A stretch of 64,000 nucleotides of DNA from Marisalimonas marina (GTDB lineage Bacteria > Pseudomonadota > Alphaproteobacteria > Puniceispirillales > Marisalimonadaceae), in assembly GCA_038131365.1 (NCBI GenBank), contig JAYPPH010000002.1:248001-312000 (forward strand), written 5' to 3'. The translations under genes and the position numbers were made by a program. Numbering within the stretch: the stretch's first letter is position 1; each line of letters begins with the position of its first letter. The notes under the pieces were generated by a model. It searched no databases. It saw only the letters and a program-made list of their open reading frames with translations, and was not told the origin of the DNA. Positions 39,933 through 48,797 of the stretch are shown piece after piece.

Positions 39933-41027
39933 TTATTTATAAATGGTCTCGCTAACGATACTGTATTTTTCTAATTTATCACTGTCAATTTCAAGGTTCC
40001 AATTCTTTGGTATGATTAAGTAACCATTATCAAATTTAAGAGGATTTAATAAAATTCGCGCTTCAGGTTTAATTTTTATAAAGCCGTTATATTCACCAGC
40101 ATTATCTATCAACTCATTTGCAATTCTAGCTTCCATCCAACAGTTGATTTCAGTCCCTAACCCATCCCCAAGTACAATTTTCAACCCTAAATTATGAGCA
40201 ACTTTTATGGCCTCAATTAATTTAACTACAGACACAAATCTTTTTAATTTCAATTTACATAATTTCACACCTTCAATTTTAGATGCTTTTTTAATATCAC
40301 TAATATTGCAAATTGGTTCATCTAGCATTATTGGAACCCTTGAGGATTTTGCAACAGCGGCATTTGCTTCCCAATCATTTGCATTACAAGGTTGTTCAAA
40401 TAATTCTATATAATCTGGTCTTAGTCCTTTAACAAACTGACATCCCTCATCTTCTGAATAGCCACGATTAGCATCTATTCTAATTTTGGCTCTTCCGTTA
40501 ATATGATTTTGAATATGACTAATTTTTTTTAGATCTAACTTAACATCCTTCCCAACTTTTACTTTAATAGTTGTAAACCCCTGCTCGATTACTTTATCTA
40601 ACTCTTCTTTTATTTCTCCTTCCTCTTCTGCATTGAACGAAGTCAGCAATTTAAGCTTCAGGGGGTTTTTGTTAGCTAAAATATTTTGTTTACCCAGCAT
40701 TTCAATCGCTGTGTAGATGGCGCTAGATGCAACAATACTAATTGAAGAATGTGTCATAATAATTTCTTTAGCATCACAGAAACTTTTGTTCAGAATCAAT
40801 TTTGAGATAATCCTAGCATAAGTCCATCCGCCATCTCTTGTTTCACTACTAGAGCCCGGTGATATGTGCTGTTCACCCCATCCTTCATTTCCATGATTAT
40901 CAACAACATGTACTAATAAGGGTTCAAAAGAGTAAAAGGTATTATAAGATAGTTTATAGGGTTTTATCAAAGGTACATTGAGTCTATAAAGAGTAATTTT
41001 AGATATAGTATTACCTTGATCCTTCAT
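39933..41027 (-). CDS. mandelate racemase/muconate lactonizing enzyme family protein
   Basis: 364 residues of the enolase superfamily. The N-terminal capping domain ends near 130. The barrel has the Lys motif KVKVG (155-159), metal ligands D185 (RIDANRGY), E211 (LFEQP) and D236 (MLDEP), and a second Lys in KLCKLKLKR (about 258-262). This matches cycloisomerase/racemase members more than sugar-acid dehydratases. It is the first gene of the six-gene minus-strand cluster. Confidence 0.88.
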   Translation of the reverse strand: MKDQGNTISKITLYRLNVPLIKPYKLSYNTFYSFEPLLVHVVDNHGNEGWGEQHISPGSSSETRDGGWTYARIISKLILNKSFCDAKEIIMTHSSISIVASSAIYTAIEMLGKQNILANKNPLKLKLLTSFNAEEEGEIKEELDKVIEQGFTTIKVKVGKDVKLDLKKISHIQNHINGRAKIRIDANRGYSEDEGCQFVKGLRPDYIELFEQPCNANDWEANAAVAKSSRVPIMLDEPICNISDIKKASKIEGVKLCKLKLKRFVSVVKLIEAIKVAHNLGLKIVLGDGLGTEINCWMEARIANELIDNAGEYNGFIKIKPEARILLNPLKFDNGYLIIPKNWNLEIDSDKLEKYSIVSETIYK

Positions 41028-41121
41028 AAAAATTCCTCATGCTCTTATTATAAATATATTAACAATAAGAAAAAATTATATAATATAAATTAATATTAAT
41101 TTTTCTTAAAAAGGAGACTAA

Positions 41122-41652
41122 ATGCCAATTTATAGTTTAGGTGAAAAAAAACCTCAATTACCTGAAGAAGACTTATATTGGGTTGCGCCAGATGCGCATG
41201 TTATAGGAAACGTAATTTTAGGGAAAGATGTTGGAGTTTGGTTTGGTTCAGTTTTAAGAGGCGATAATGATGTTATTAAAATTGGGAATGAAACAAACAT
41301 TCAAGAAAACACTATAATTCATGTAGACCCAGATTGTCCTGTAACAATTGGTGATAACTGTACTATTGGACATAATGCAATTATTCACGGATGTACGATT
41401 GGAAACAACTCATTAATAGGGATGGGTGCTACTATATTAAATAATGCAAAGATAGGGAATAATTGTTTGGTTGGTGCTGGAGCTCTGGTAACTGAAAACA
41501 AAGAGTTTCCTGATGGCTCTCTAATTGTTGGGTCTCCAGCTAAAGCTGTAAGAGAGTTAAGTCAAGAAATGATTGAAAATATGACAAGGTCATCAAAGCA
41601 TTATGTGGCCAATTTTAAAAAATTTAAGGAAGAAATGGTTCTAATTAAATAA
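41122..41652 (+). CDS. gamma carbonic anhydrase family protein
   Basis: 176 residues of left-handed beta-helix repeats (VIGNVILG, TIGDNCTIGHNAIIHGCTIGNNSLIG). The three metal His are H67, H84 and H89; R46, D48 and Q61 are also conserved. Members are carbonic anhydrases or related CoA-linked hexapeptide enzymes (YrdA/PaaY type). AAGGAG precedes the start. Its end overlaps the convergent CoA-transferase gene by eight bases. Confidence 0.9.
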   Translation: MPIYSLGEKKPQLPEEDLYWVAPDAHVIGNVILGKDVGVWFGSVLRGDNDVIKIGNETNIQENTIIHVDPDCPVTIGDNCTIGHNAIIHGCTIGNNSLIGMGATILNNAKIGNNCLVGAGALVTENKEFPDGSLIVGSPAKAVRELSQEMIENMTRSSKHYVANFKKFKEEMVLIK

Positions 41653-42856
41653 TATTTTCTTTGCTTAAATTATTTATCTGATCGTCATTATACCCAAGTT
41701 TGGAGAGTATTTCTTTATTATGTTCTCCTAGCTTGGGAGCCCTTTTAATATTGGCAGGGGTCTTAGAAAATTTCCACGGGGTTCCATGCACTTTCATATT
41801 TTTGTTTAGTTCTGGATACCAAACCTCAGTTACGTAATTGTTTTCTTTAATATTTGGATCATTGGAAGCTTCTAACATAGTGTTGACATGAGTTGAGATC
41901 ATATCAGCTTTCCTTAAAATTGAAATCCAATGATCTCTTTTATTAGTGGAAAACAATTCTGCAAGCCTATTTAATATTTTGTTTTTATTTTCCTCTGACT
42001 CAAAAGCAAGTCCAAGATCAATTAAGTTTTCTTTTTCCAAAGTTTCAAAAAAGTTGAGAGCTTTCATAGCTTCAAGCCAGTCTTTGGGATCAAGTTGCAT
42101 CGCAAATGGTTTTCCATCTATATCATTAAAACAAGCTGCAATTCCTGGACGCTCTCTAGTACCATTAATTCTTGCGCCAGTTATTGGAGGTTTATTACTC
42201 CACATTGCAGTTGTCATCGTCCAGCCAAGAAGTCTGAAAGCGCTTCCGACAAGAGACGTTTCCAGTTTTTGACCTTTACCTGTTTTTTGTGCATTGATAT
42301 AGGCAGCTAAAATTCCTCCAAATGTAAGGATGGCACACGTTTCATCTGCAACTGAGGCCACACCAGTTCTTAGGTTGTTGCCTGGTATAGAATAAGCCTC
42401 AGCAATACCACTTAATGCTTGTCCTACGGCATCTGTTCCAGGAAGATGGCCATCCGGTGCATCGGGTCCATAAGCGGAAACAGAAGCGTAGACTATTTTG
42501 GGGTTTATTTTGCTTAGAGTGTCATAATCAAAGTTTAATTTTTCTGCCACACCTGGTCGAAAATTCTGTCCAAAAATATCGGCATCCTTGACTAAATCAT
42601 GGAGAATTTTCTGTCCTTTTTCTGATTTAAGATTAAGAGTTAAGCTTTTAACACCTCTGTTGTTTGTTTCAAAAAATGACCCAGTTGACCCCATTAAATA
42701 GCCGGAGCCTCTATTCATATCGCCTTTCCCAGGAGTTTCAATTTTTATTACCTCTGCTCCGAGATCAGCCATAAGCATGTATGGAACAGTTCCTGCTTGT
42801 GCAGTTGAGCATGCAACTATTTTAAGACCTGATAAAGCTCCGTTATTTTCCGTCAT
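41645..42856 (-). CDS. CaiB/BaiF family CoA transferase (copy 1)
   Basis: 403 residues of a class III CoA transferase, which moves CoA between carboxylic acids. The N-terminal MLMADLGAEVIKIETPGKGD and the catalytic Asp D142 (LPGTDAVGQ) are intact, with FGQNFRPGVAEKL nearby. The acid pair is unknown. The upstream gene on the strand, nine bases away, is an enoyl-CoA hydratase, so the two likely act in one acyl-CoA route. Confidence 0.92.
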   Translation of the reverse strand: MTENNGALSGLKIVACSTAQAGTVPYMLMADLGAEVIKIETPGKGDMNRGSGYLMGSTGSFFETNNRGVKSLTLNLKSEKGQKILHDLVKDADIFGQNFRPGVAEKLNFDYDTLSKINPKIVYASVSAYGPDAPDGHLPGTDAVGQALSGIAEAYSIPGNNLRTGVASVADETCAILTFGGILAAYINAQKTGKGQKLETSLVGSAFRLLGWTMTTAMWSNKPPITGARINGTRERPGIAACFNDIDGKPFAMQLDPKDWLEAMKALNFFETLEKENLIDLGLAFESEENKNKILNRLAELFSTNKRDHWISILRKADMISTHVNTMLEASNDPNIKENNYVTEVWYPELNKNMKVHGTPWKFSKTPANIKRAPKLGEHNKEILSKLGYNDDQINNLSKENII

Positions 42857-42865
42857 TTTTAACCT

Positions 42866-43675
42866 CTAATTTTCTTCAAGTTTTGGCATGTTATATCTGT
42901 CTTCTGGTTTTAACCAACCTTTGAAATTAGGTTTCCTTTTTTCTGCAAAAGCTCTTCGGCTTTCCATTCTGTCCTCTGTGTCTCCATGCAGATGTAACTT
43001 TTCAGCTAATGCTAAAATATTTGGACTTATTTTGGGAGCCATATGTTTCATCATGTAAAGTGTGTTAACCCTAGCAGCAGGAGGTAATGTAAGGAGATGT
43101 TCTGCCATGGAGTAGGCTTCAGGCATTAGGTTTTCAGCTTCTACTAGTCTATTGACAAAGCCTACTTGATGCATTCTCTCTGCTGATATTCTGTATCCAA
43201 ATGCCATTTCAGTTGCAATTGGGTGAGGCAAGTTTCCATAATGACCGTGATTATATCCACCAAGAAGCCAACGTTTTGCCTCTGACATTTCAAAAATAGC
43301 TTCTTTTACAGCTACCCTTAAATCACATCTTTCAACTAGCATAAAGCCACCACCCATAGCAAAACCGTTAACAGCAGCTATAACTGGCTTTTGAAGAGCG
43401 CCTGTTTGAAAAGGATCAACTAAATTTTCTTCCACAAACTCTTTTGGTGACCCAGGTATACCTCGATCAATTGATTCTTTCATATCCTCGCCAGCACAAA
43501 AACCTCTACCTGTGCCAGTTAAAATGGCTACTTCAAGATCATTATCTTCATGGAATCTATTAAAAGCTTCTGCCATTCCTGTGCGAATGACTGTGCTTAG
43601 AGCATTTAATCTCTCAGGACGATTAAGTCTAATAGTTATTATTTGGCCGTTTATTTCTGTTTCAACAAAACTCAT
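42866..43675 (-). CDS. enoyl-CoA hydratase/isomerase family protein
   Basis: 269 residues from ATG at 43675, with GAGGAG upstream, rather than the frame start at 43690. The crotonase fold shows RLNRPERLNALS, the oxyanion loop FCAGEDMKES and AVNGFAMGGGFML. One of the usual catalytic Glu positions is not obvious, so hydratase activity is not certain. It lies first in a two-gene unit with the CoA transferase. Confidence 0.88.
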   Translation of the reverse strand: MSFVETEINGQIITIRLNRPERLNALSTVIRTGMAEAFNRFHEDNDLEVAILTGTGRGFCAGEDMKESIDRGIPGSPKEFVEENLVDPFQTGALQKPVIAAVNGFAMGGGFMLVERCDLRVAVKEAIFEMSEAKRWLLGGYNHGHYGNLPHPIATEMAFGYRISAERMHQVGFVNRLVEAENLMPEAYSMAEHLLTLPPAARVNTLYMMKHMAPKISPNILALAEKLHLHGDTEDRMESRRAFAEKRKPNFKGWLKPEDRYNMPKLEEN

Positions 43676-43796
43676 ATACCAACTCCTCAATTAAAAACAG
43701 CAGGAGTATTTTATATACTAAAAAATCTTGCAAGTCATCGATATAAAACCATAATCATATTTGTAACTTGTGTTTTGATAATAGGGGATAGAATTA

Positions 43797-44906
43797 ATGA
43801 AAACTAGAGCTGCTGTCGCTGTTGAGGCTGGTAAACCACTTGAGATTATGGAGGTGGACCTAGAAGGTCCTAGAGAGGGTGAGGTTTTAGTTGAAATCAA
43901 AGCAACAGGTATTTGTCATACCGATGAGTTTACACTCTCAGGCAGTGACCCAGAGGGACTCTTTCCTGCAATTTTGGGTCACGAAGGCGCAGGTGTTGTT
44001 AAAGAAGTTGGGAAAGGGGTAACTTCTTTAAGAGAAGGTGACCACGTTATTCCTCTATATACCCCTGAATGTAGGGAGTGCGAATATTGTTTACATCCCA
44101 AAACAAATTTATGTCAGGCTATTAGAACAACTCAAGGAAAAGGTGTTATGCCTGATGGTACAAGTAGGTTTTCAATAAATGGCAAACCTATCCTACACTA
44201 TATGGGTACTTCTACTTTTTCAAATTATACTGTAGTACCAGAAATAGCGTTGGCTAAGGTAAACAAAAAGGCACCATTTGATAAAATTTGTTATATTGGG
44301 TGTGGTGTCACTACCGGCATAGGCGCTGTTATTAATACGGCTAAAGCTTCCGCGGGATGTAATGCAGTTGTCTTTGGTCTTGGTGGTATAGGTCTCAATG
44401 TAATTCAAGGTCTGAGAATGGTTGGTGCTAACATGATTGTTGGCGTTGATATGAATAATAAGAAAGAGGCCTGGGGTAAAAAATTTGGCATGACCCATTT
44501 TGTTAATCCAAACGAGGTTAAAGGTGATTTAGTAAATCACCTAGTTGAGTTAACTGGAGGTGGTGCCGATTATTCATTTGAGTGTATTGGGAATGTAGAT
44601 GTTATGAGGCAAGCTTTAGAGTGTGCTCATAAAGGTTGGGGTGAAAGTATAATTATAGGTGTTGCAGGTGCAGGTCAGGAAATTAAGACCAGGCCGTTTC
44701 AATTGGTAACCGGTAGGAGTTGGAAGGGCACTGCTTTTGGAGGTGCTAGAGGCAGAACAGATGTTCCTAAAATTGTAGAGTGGTATCTTCAAGGGAAGAT
44801 TGATATTGATCCAATGATTACTCACACTCTAGATTTAGAAGATATAAATAAAGGATTTGATTTAATGCATGCCGGTGAATCTATAAGATCTGTTGTTGTT
44901 TTCTAA
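43797..44906 (+). CDS. adhC: S-(hydroxymethyl)glutathione dehydrogenase / class III alcohol dehydrogenase
   Basis: 369 residues. Catalytic zinc ligands C40, H62 and E63 and structural C92, C95, C98 and C106 are present; ECRECEYCLHPKTNLC and GLGGIGLNVIQG are class III hallmarks. The enzyme oxidises the formaldehyde-glutathione adduct to S-formylglutathione. Its stop overlaps the start of fghA (TAATG), forming a formaldehyde detoxification pair. Confidence 0.95.
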   Translation: MKTRAAVAVEAGKPLEIMEVDLEGPREGEVLVEIKATGICHTDEFTLSGSDPEGLFPAILGHEGAGVVKEVGKGVTSLREGDHVIPLYTPECRECEYCLHPKTNLCQAIRTTQGKGVMPDGTSRFSINGKPILHYMGTSTFSNYTVVPEIALAKVNKKAPFDKICYIGCGVTTGIGAVINTAKASAGCNAVVFGLGGIGLNVIQGLRMVGANMIVGVDMNNKKEAWGKKFGMTHFVNPNEVKGDLVNHLVELTGGGADYSFECIGNVDVMRQALECAHKGWGESIIIGVAGAGQEIKTRPFQLVTGRSWKGTAFGGARGRTDVPKIVEWYLQGKIDIDPMITHTLDLEDINKGFDLMHAGESIRSVVVF

Positions 44907-45730
44907 TGAAAAAATTGTCATCAAGTATTTCTTTTGGGGGAACTCAGTCAGTTTTTTCTCATTATTCTGATATTAATAAATGTGAAATGACTTTTGCTGT
45001 TTTCACTCCTCCTAAAGTTAAAAACCCGCCAGTTTTGTGGTATTTGTCTGGGTTAACATGCTCTCATTTGAATGTAATGGAAAAAGGGGAGTATAGAAAA
45101 AAAGCGTCTGAGCTTGGCATGGTTATAATTTGTCCAGATACAAGTCCAAGAGGTGAGCATGTACCGGATGAAAAAGATAACTGGCAGTTTGGATCGGGTG
45201 CAGGTTTTTATTTAGATGCCACCATGGAGCCTTACAAAGAAAACTATAATATGTATAGTTACATTAAGGATGAACTTCCTGAACTTATTACTGAGAAATT
45301 TGATTTTAATATGAGTAGGCAGGGTATATTTGGACACTCTATGGGAGGTCACGGGGCACTGATATTGGCTTTAAGAAACCCAAAAAAATATAAAAGTTGC
45401 TCTGCATTTGCGCCAATTGTTCATCCTTCTACAGCCAGTTGGTCAAGTGAAGCTTTTAAAAAATATATTGGTCCAAACAAAGAAAAATGGGAACTTTATG
45501 ATAGCGTGGATTTAATTAAAAAAGGACACTGTTTTCCAGAAATTCTAATAGACCAGGGAGAAGATGATAGTTTTTTGAATGATGGTTTAAGACCATGGCT
45601 TTTAGAGGAGGTTTGTAAGAAATCTAAAATAAAACTAAATTTGCGTATGCAACCAGGTTATGACCATTCCTATTTCTTTATATCAACTTTTATGTCAGAC
45701 CATTTAATGTGGCACAAAGAGAGGATTTAA
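44906..45730 (+). CDS. fghA: S-formylglutathione hydrolase
   Basis: 274 residues of the esterase D family. The nucleophile is S145 in GHSMGGHG, with WYLSGLTC near the N-terminus (oxyanion and Cys) and the catalytic His in GYDHSYFF. It releases formate and glutathione from S-formylglutathione, completing the route begun by AdhC. Translation is coupled to adhC by a one-base overlap. Confidence 0.95.
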   Translation: MKKLSSSISFGGTQSVFSHYSDINKCEMTFAVFTPPKVKNPPVLWYLSGLTCSHLNVMEKGEYRKKASELGMVIICPDTSPRGEHVPDEKDNWQFGSGAGFYLDATMEPYKENYNMYSYIKDELPELITEKFDFNMSRQGIFGHSMGGHGALILALRNPKKYKSCSAFAPIVHPSTASWSSEAFKKYIGPNKEKWELYDSVDLIKKGHCFPEILIDQGEDDSFLNDGLRPWLLEEVCKKSKIKLNLRMQPGYDHSYFFISTFMSDHLMWHKERI

Positions 45731-45733
45731 AAT

Positions 45734-46151
45734 TTAATTGGGAGGTATTGAATAGGTTAGTGAGGCATGGGCTACAGCCTCATCAATTCCTTCAGAGTAA
45801 ATCAGCACATCTCCGACACTAAGAGTTTTCCCTAATTTTAGAATTCTTGTTTTGCTAATCAAATTTTTTTCGTTTGGCTTTCTTAAAAAATTAATTGAAC
45901 AGTTTGTTGTTACCGTAAGGCTTTTGGGGCCAATAATATTTAGGGTTGCTAGGTAAAACGAAACATCTGCTAATAAAAACATAGTTGGTCCGGATACTGT
46001 TCCACCGGGTCTTAAATGCTCATTTGAAATCTTCATTAGCATTGAAAAATTATTCTTCGCTTACATCAAGTATTTCAAAATTTTTACTTACTTGGGGAAA
46101 TTCTTGATCCAAAAAATCAGTAAGACTCTGTTTTGTCATAAGCATTTTCAT
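45734..46151 (-). pseudogene. PaaI-type thioesterase split by one extra base
   Basis: The frame from ATG at 46151 reads 33 residues (start MKMLMTKQSLTDFLDQEFP, end LDVSEE) then stops at TAA (46050-46052). A second frame from 46042 reads 102 residues with RPGGTVSGPTMFLLADVSFY, the PaaI hot-dog core. Removing one T at about 46052 joins them as VSEE-NFS-MLMK into 138 residues, the normal family length. So this is one gene with a frameshift, either real or a sequencing error. It is last in the operon after the PcaB-like lyase. Confidence 0.8.
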
Positions 46152-46160
46152 TATAGGATT

Positions 46161-47507
46161 TTATCTGTTTTTGAGAAGTCTACTGGCCATGGCAGGGGCG
46201 GCTCCGAGATAGTTCTTGGGATCAATAATCTCTAGTAACTCATTTTTATTAAAAACGTTTGATATATCATCTTCAGATATCAGAGTGTCTATAAATGGTA
46301 TATTATTTTTAATTGATTTGCGGCAACAATCATAAACTAAATCATGAGCTACTTGTCTTCCAATATGAGGCGCCAATGCCATCATAACGGCTTCAGCAAC
46401 TATCAAACCTTTAGTTTGATTTATATTTTTTTTCATATTTTCAGGTGAAATTTCAAGGCCTTCTAAGAGGTATTTAGCAGATCTAAATGATGACGAGGCA
46501 ATTATAAAACTATTTGGAAGAGCGCTCCATTCTACATGCCATTGTCCAGTTGCTCTCTCATGATCTAATACCATAGCATCGAGCATGGATGAGTGTTGCT
46601 CTCGCAATAATTTAGAACAGGCCAACATAATTTCAGAAGAAATAGGATTTCTTTTCTGAGGCATGGTAGACGATGATCCTCTTCCATGAAGGAAAGGCTC
46701 TGCAACTTCCTGGATTTCTGATTGCATCATTAGCATAATGTCATATGCAATTTTACCTAGAGAAGCTCCCACAATTGCAAGCCACCCTGTAATTTCACAA
46801 AAATTATCTCTAATTGAATGCCAGCTAACATCAGGGACATTAAGATCTAATTCTTTAGCTAAAGCATTTTGTGTTTTTAATCCGTTTTCTTCACCAAGCG
46901 ATGCTAATGTTCCTGCCGCACCAAAAAATGACAAATGAAAAACTCGGTTTTTTATTTCTTCTAGTCTTTTGATATGTCTATCAATTCCAGATAACCATGT
47001 AGAAGCTTTATATCCAAAAGAGACAGGTAAAGCATGCTGTAGATGAGTTCTTCCTGCCATTGGAGTTGTAAGGTGATCTTTAATTATTTTAACTAACGCG
47101 TTAGCAATAGCATTTAAATCTGAAGATAGTAATTCTAAACCTTTTCTAATTTGCAGGACGTCTGCTGTATCCATGATATCCTGAGTTGTGGCTCCCCAAT
47201 GACAATACTGTCCGTATCCATCTTTTACTGCGCTACTCAATTGTTCAACTAATGGAAGGATTGGATAACCAACTATTGAAGTTCTTTTCTCTAATTTTTT
47301 CCAATCAATAATGTCAAGTTTGCATGCCTCGGTAATTTTAGCTCCTGCCTCTTTAGGTATGATTCCTAAGCTTGACTGTGATCTAGCAAGGGCAGCCTCA
47401 ACATTGAGGTAAAATAGAATCGTTTCTTCATCTGAAAAAAGCTTATGCATTTCCTCAGTACCAAACATTTCTCCCCAAATTTTTGAATTAGTTACTAAAG
47501 CGGGCAT
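46161..47507 (-). CDS. PcaB-like lyase (fumarase/adenylosuccinate lyase superfamily)
   Basis: 448 residues. The superfamily signature GSSSTMPQKRNP (278-288) is intact, with WGATTQDIMDTA (104-115) and GRTHLQHALP (152-161). Length and these variants fit 3-carboxy-cis,cis-muconate cycloisomerase or adenylosuccinate-lyase-like proteins. PcaHG in the window makes 3-carboxymuconate, favouring PcaB, but the operon partners (tautomerase-like, enoyl-CoA hydratase) allow other C-C, C-N or C-O lyases. Confidence 0.82.
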   Translation of the reverse strand: MPALVTNSKIWGEMFGTEEMHKLFSDEETILFYLNVEAALARSQSSLGIIPKEAGAKITEACKLDIIDWKKLEKRTSIVGYPILPLVEQLSSAVKDGYGQYCHWGATTQDIMDTADVLQIRKGLELLSSDLNAIANALVKIIKDHLTTPMAGRTHLQHALPVSFGYKASTWLSGIDRHIKRLEEIKNRVFHLSFFGAAGTLASLGEENGLKTQNALAKELDLNVPDVSWHSIRDNFCEITGWLAIVGASLGKIAYDIMLMMQSEIQEVAEPFLHGRGSSSTMPQKRNPISSEIMLACSKLLREQHSSMLDAMVLDHERATGQWHVEWSALPNSFIIASSSFRSAKYLLEGLEISPENMKKNINQTKGLIVAEAVMMALAPHIGRQVAHDLVYDCCRKSIKNNIPFIDTLISEDDISNVFNKNELLEIIDPKNYLGAAPAMASRLLKNR

Positions 47508-47525
47508 GATCTTTCCTTTATAAAA

Positions 47526-48317
47526 TTATTTTGGGTACCAAGAAGCAGCTCTTTTCTCAAGAAAGCTATTTAAACCTTCAGTAGCCTCTTCTGTCATTCT
47601 TTTTTGCGAATGTTCTATGACAAGCTCATTAAATTTCTCTTCAGATAACACGAGATCACTCTCAATTAGACTTCTTCTTTTTGTCATTTCTAAAGCTATC
47701 GGCGCACATGAGAGTAAATTTTCAATTATAGGTTTTACAGCTTTCTCAAGTTCACCTGTTTTACAAATTTCATGAACTAAACCCATATCTTTAGCTTGAT
47801 TAGCATCGAAACGTTCACAAGTTAATGCATATCTTCGAACATTCCTAACCCCAATAGTCGCATTTAGGTGAGGAATAATTATACCAGCCATTACGCCCCA
47901 CTTAGCTTCGGCGATAGAAAAAATTGCATCTTCACTTGCAATAACAATATCAGCAGCGGCTGCTATTCCAGTACCACCTCCAAAACATCCTCCATGTATT
48001 AGAGCTATTGTTGGCTTAGGGAATTCTATAAGACCTCTAATAGCACTTGCGGTCCTCCTGGAAACTTCAATATTTTCTTTTTCGTCTAATTTACCAATCT
48101 CTTTAAGCCACTCTAAATCTGCTCCACCTTGAAAATGTTTTCCATTACCTTTAAGGATAACAACTCTTACATCTTTGTTCTCATACAAAGCTGTGAAACT
48201 CTTAATAAGCTCAGATATCATTTCTCCGTTGTAAGCGTTATTTCTCTGAGGACGGTTTAATATGACCTCAGCTACACCTCGCTCGTCAATATTTGTCTCT
48301 ACAATATTTTCACTCAT
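47526..48317 (-). CDS. enoyl-CoA hydratase/isomerase family protein
   Basis: 263 residues of the crotonase superfamily: ILNRPQRNNAYNGEM, oxyanion loop HFQGGADLEWLK and LIHGGCFGGGTGIAAAADIVIA. GIIIPHLNATIG follows at the usual second catalytic region. Similar to methylglutaconyl-CoA hydratases, but substrate is not certain. It is second in a four-gene minus-strand operon. Confidence 0.9.
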   Translation of the reverse strand: MSENIVETNIDERGVAEVILNRPQRNNAYNGEMISELIKSFTALYENKDVRVVILKGNGKHFQGGADLEWLKEIGKLDEKENIEVSRRTASAIRGLIEFPKPTIALIHGGCFGGGTGIAAAADIVIASEDAIFSIAEAKWGVMAGIIIPHLNATIGVRNVRRYALTCERFDANQAKDMGLVHEICKTGELEKAVKPIIENLLSCAPIALEMTKRRSLIESDLVLSEEKFNELVIEHSQKRMTEEATEGLNSFLEKRAASWYPK

Positions 48318-48347
48318 CTTTTACCTTTCGTTTTATTGAATGATATT

Positions 48348-48692
48348 TTAATTCTTGATGTCTAAAGCAGTTAGTGAAGCGTTTTCTATTGAAAAGGCTC
48401 TAAGTCTTATCGAGACTTTAAAATTATTTTTTAAAATATTGCCAATTTTTTTTAAACAATTCTCTTTTTTATTTTTATCTCTGCTTTTTTTTTGACGAAA
48501 TTTCATTTCACCTAAAATTTTATAATTTGAAGTAAACATTTCAGAGATAACCCAACATATCTGACAATTATCTTGGTTAGCATCAAACTCTTTTACAATA
48601 ATTTCAACGATGTTTTCTTCGATCTTTCTTAGAGTTTGTTGATTTAAATTATGGTCAATATTCTTATCAATATATAAAGTTAAAGAGGGCAT
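48348..48692 (-). CDS. tautomerase-like small protein
   Basis: 114 residues. The protein starts MPSLTLYID; after Met removal the Pro would be N-terminal, as in 4-oxalocrotonate tautomerase-type enzymes, and the following strand-helix (TLRKIEENIVEIIVKEF) and NCQICWVISEMF fit that fold. This is a weak family call. It heads an operon with an enoyl-CoA hydratase, a PcaB-like lyase and a broken thioesterase. Confidence 0.55.
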   Translation of the reverse strand: MPSLTLYIDKNIDHNLNQQTLRKIEENIVEIIVKEFDANQDNCQICWVISEMFTSNYKILGEMKFRQKKSRDKNKKENCLKKIGNILKNNFKVSIRLRAFSIENASLTALDIKN

Positions 48693-48797
48693 TTACTATT
48701 CTATTTATATTAAATTTTTATTCGTTGAAAATCATAGATATTTAATATTATATAACTGTTAACAAATTAATAATAATAAATTTTAGAGGTTCGGCAA

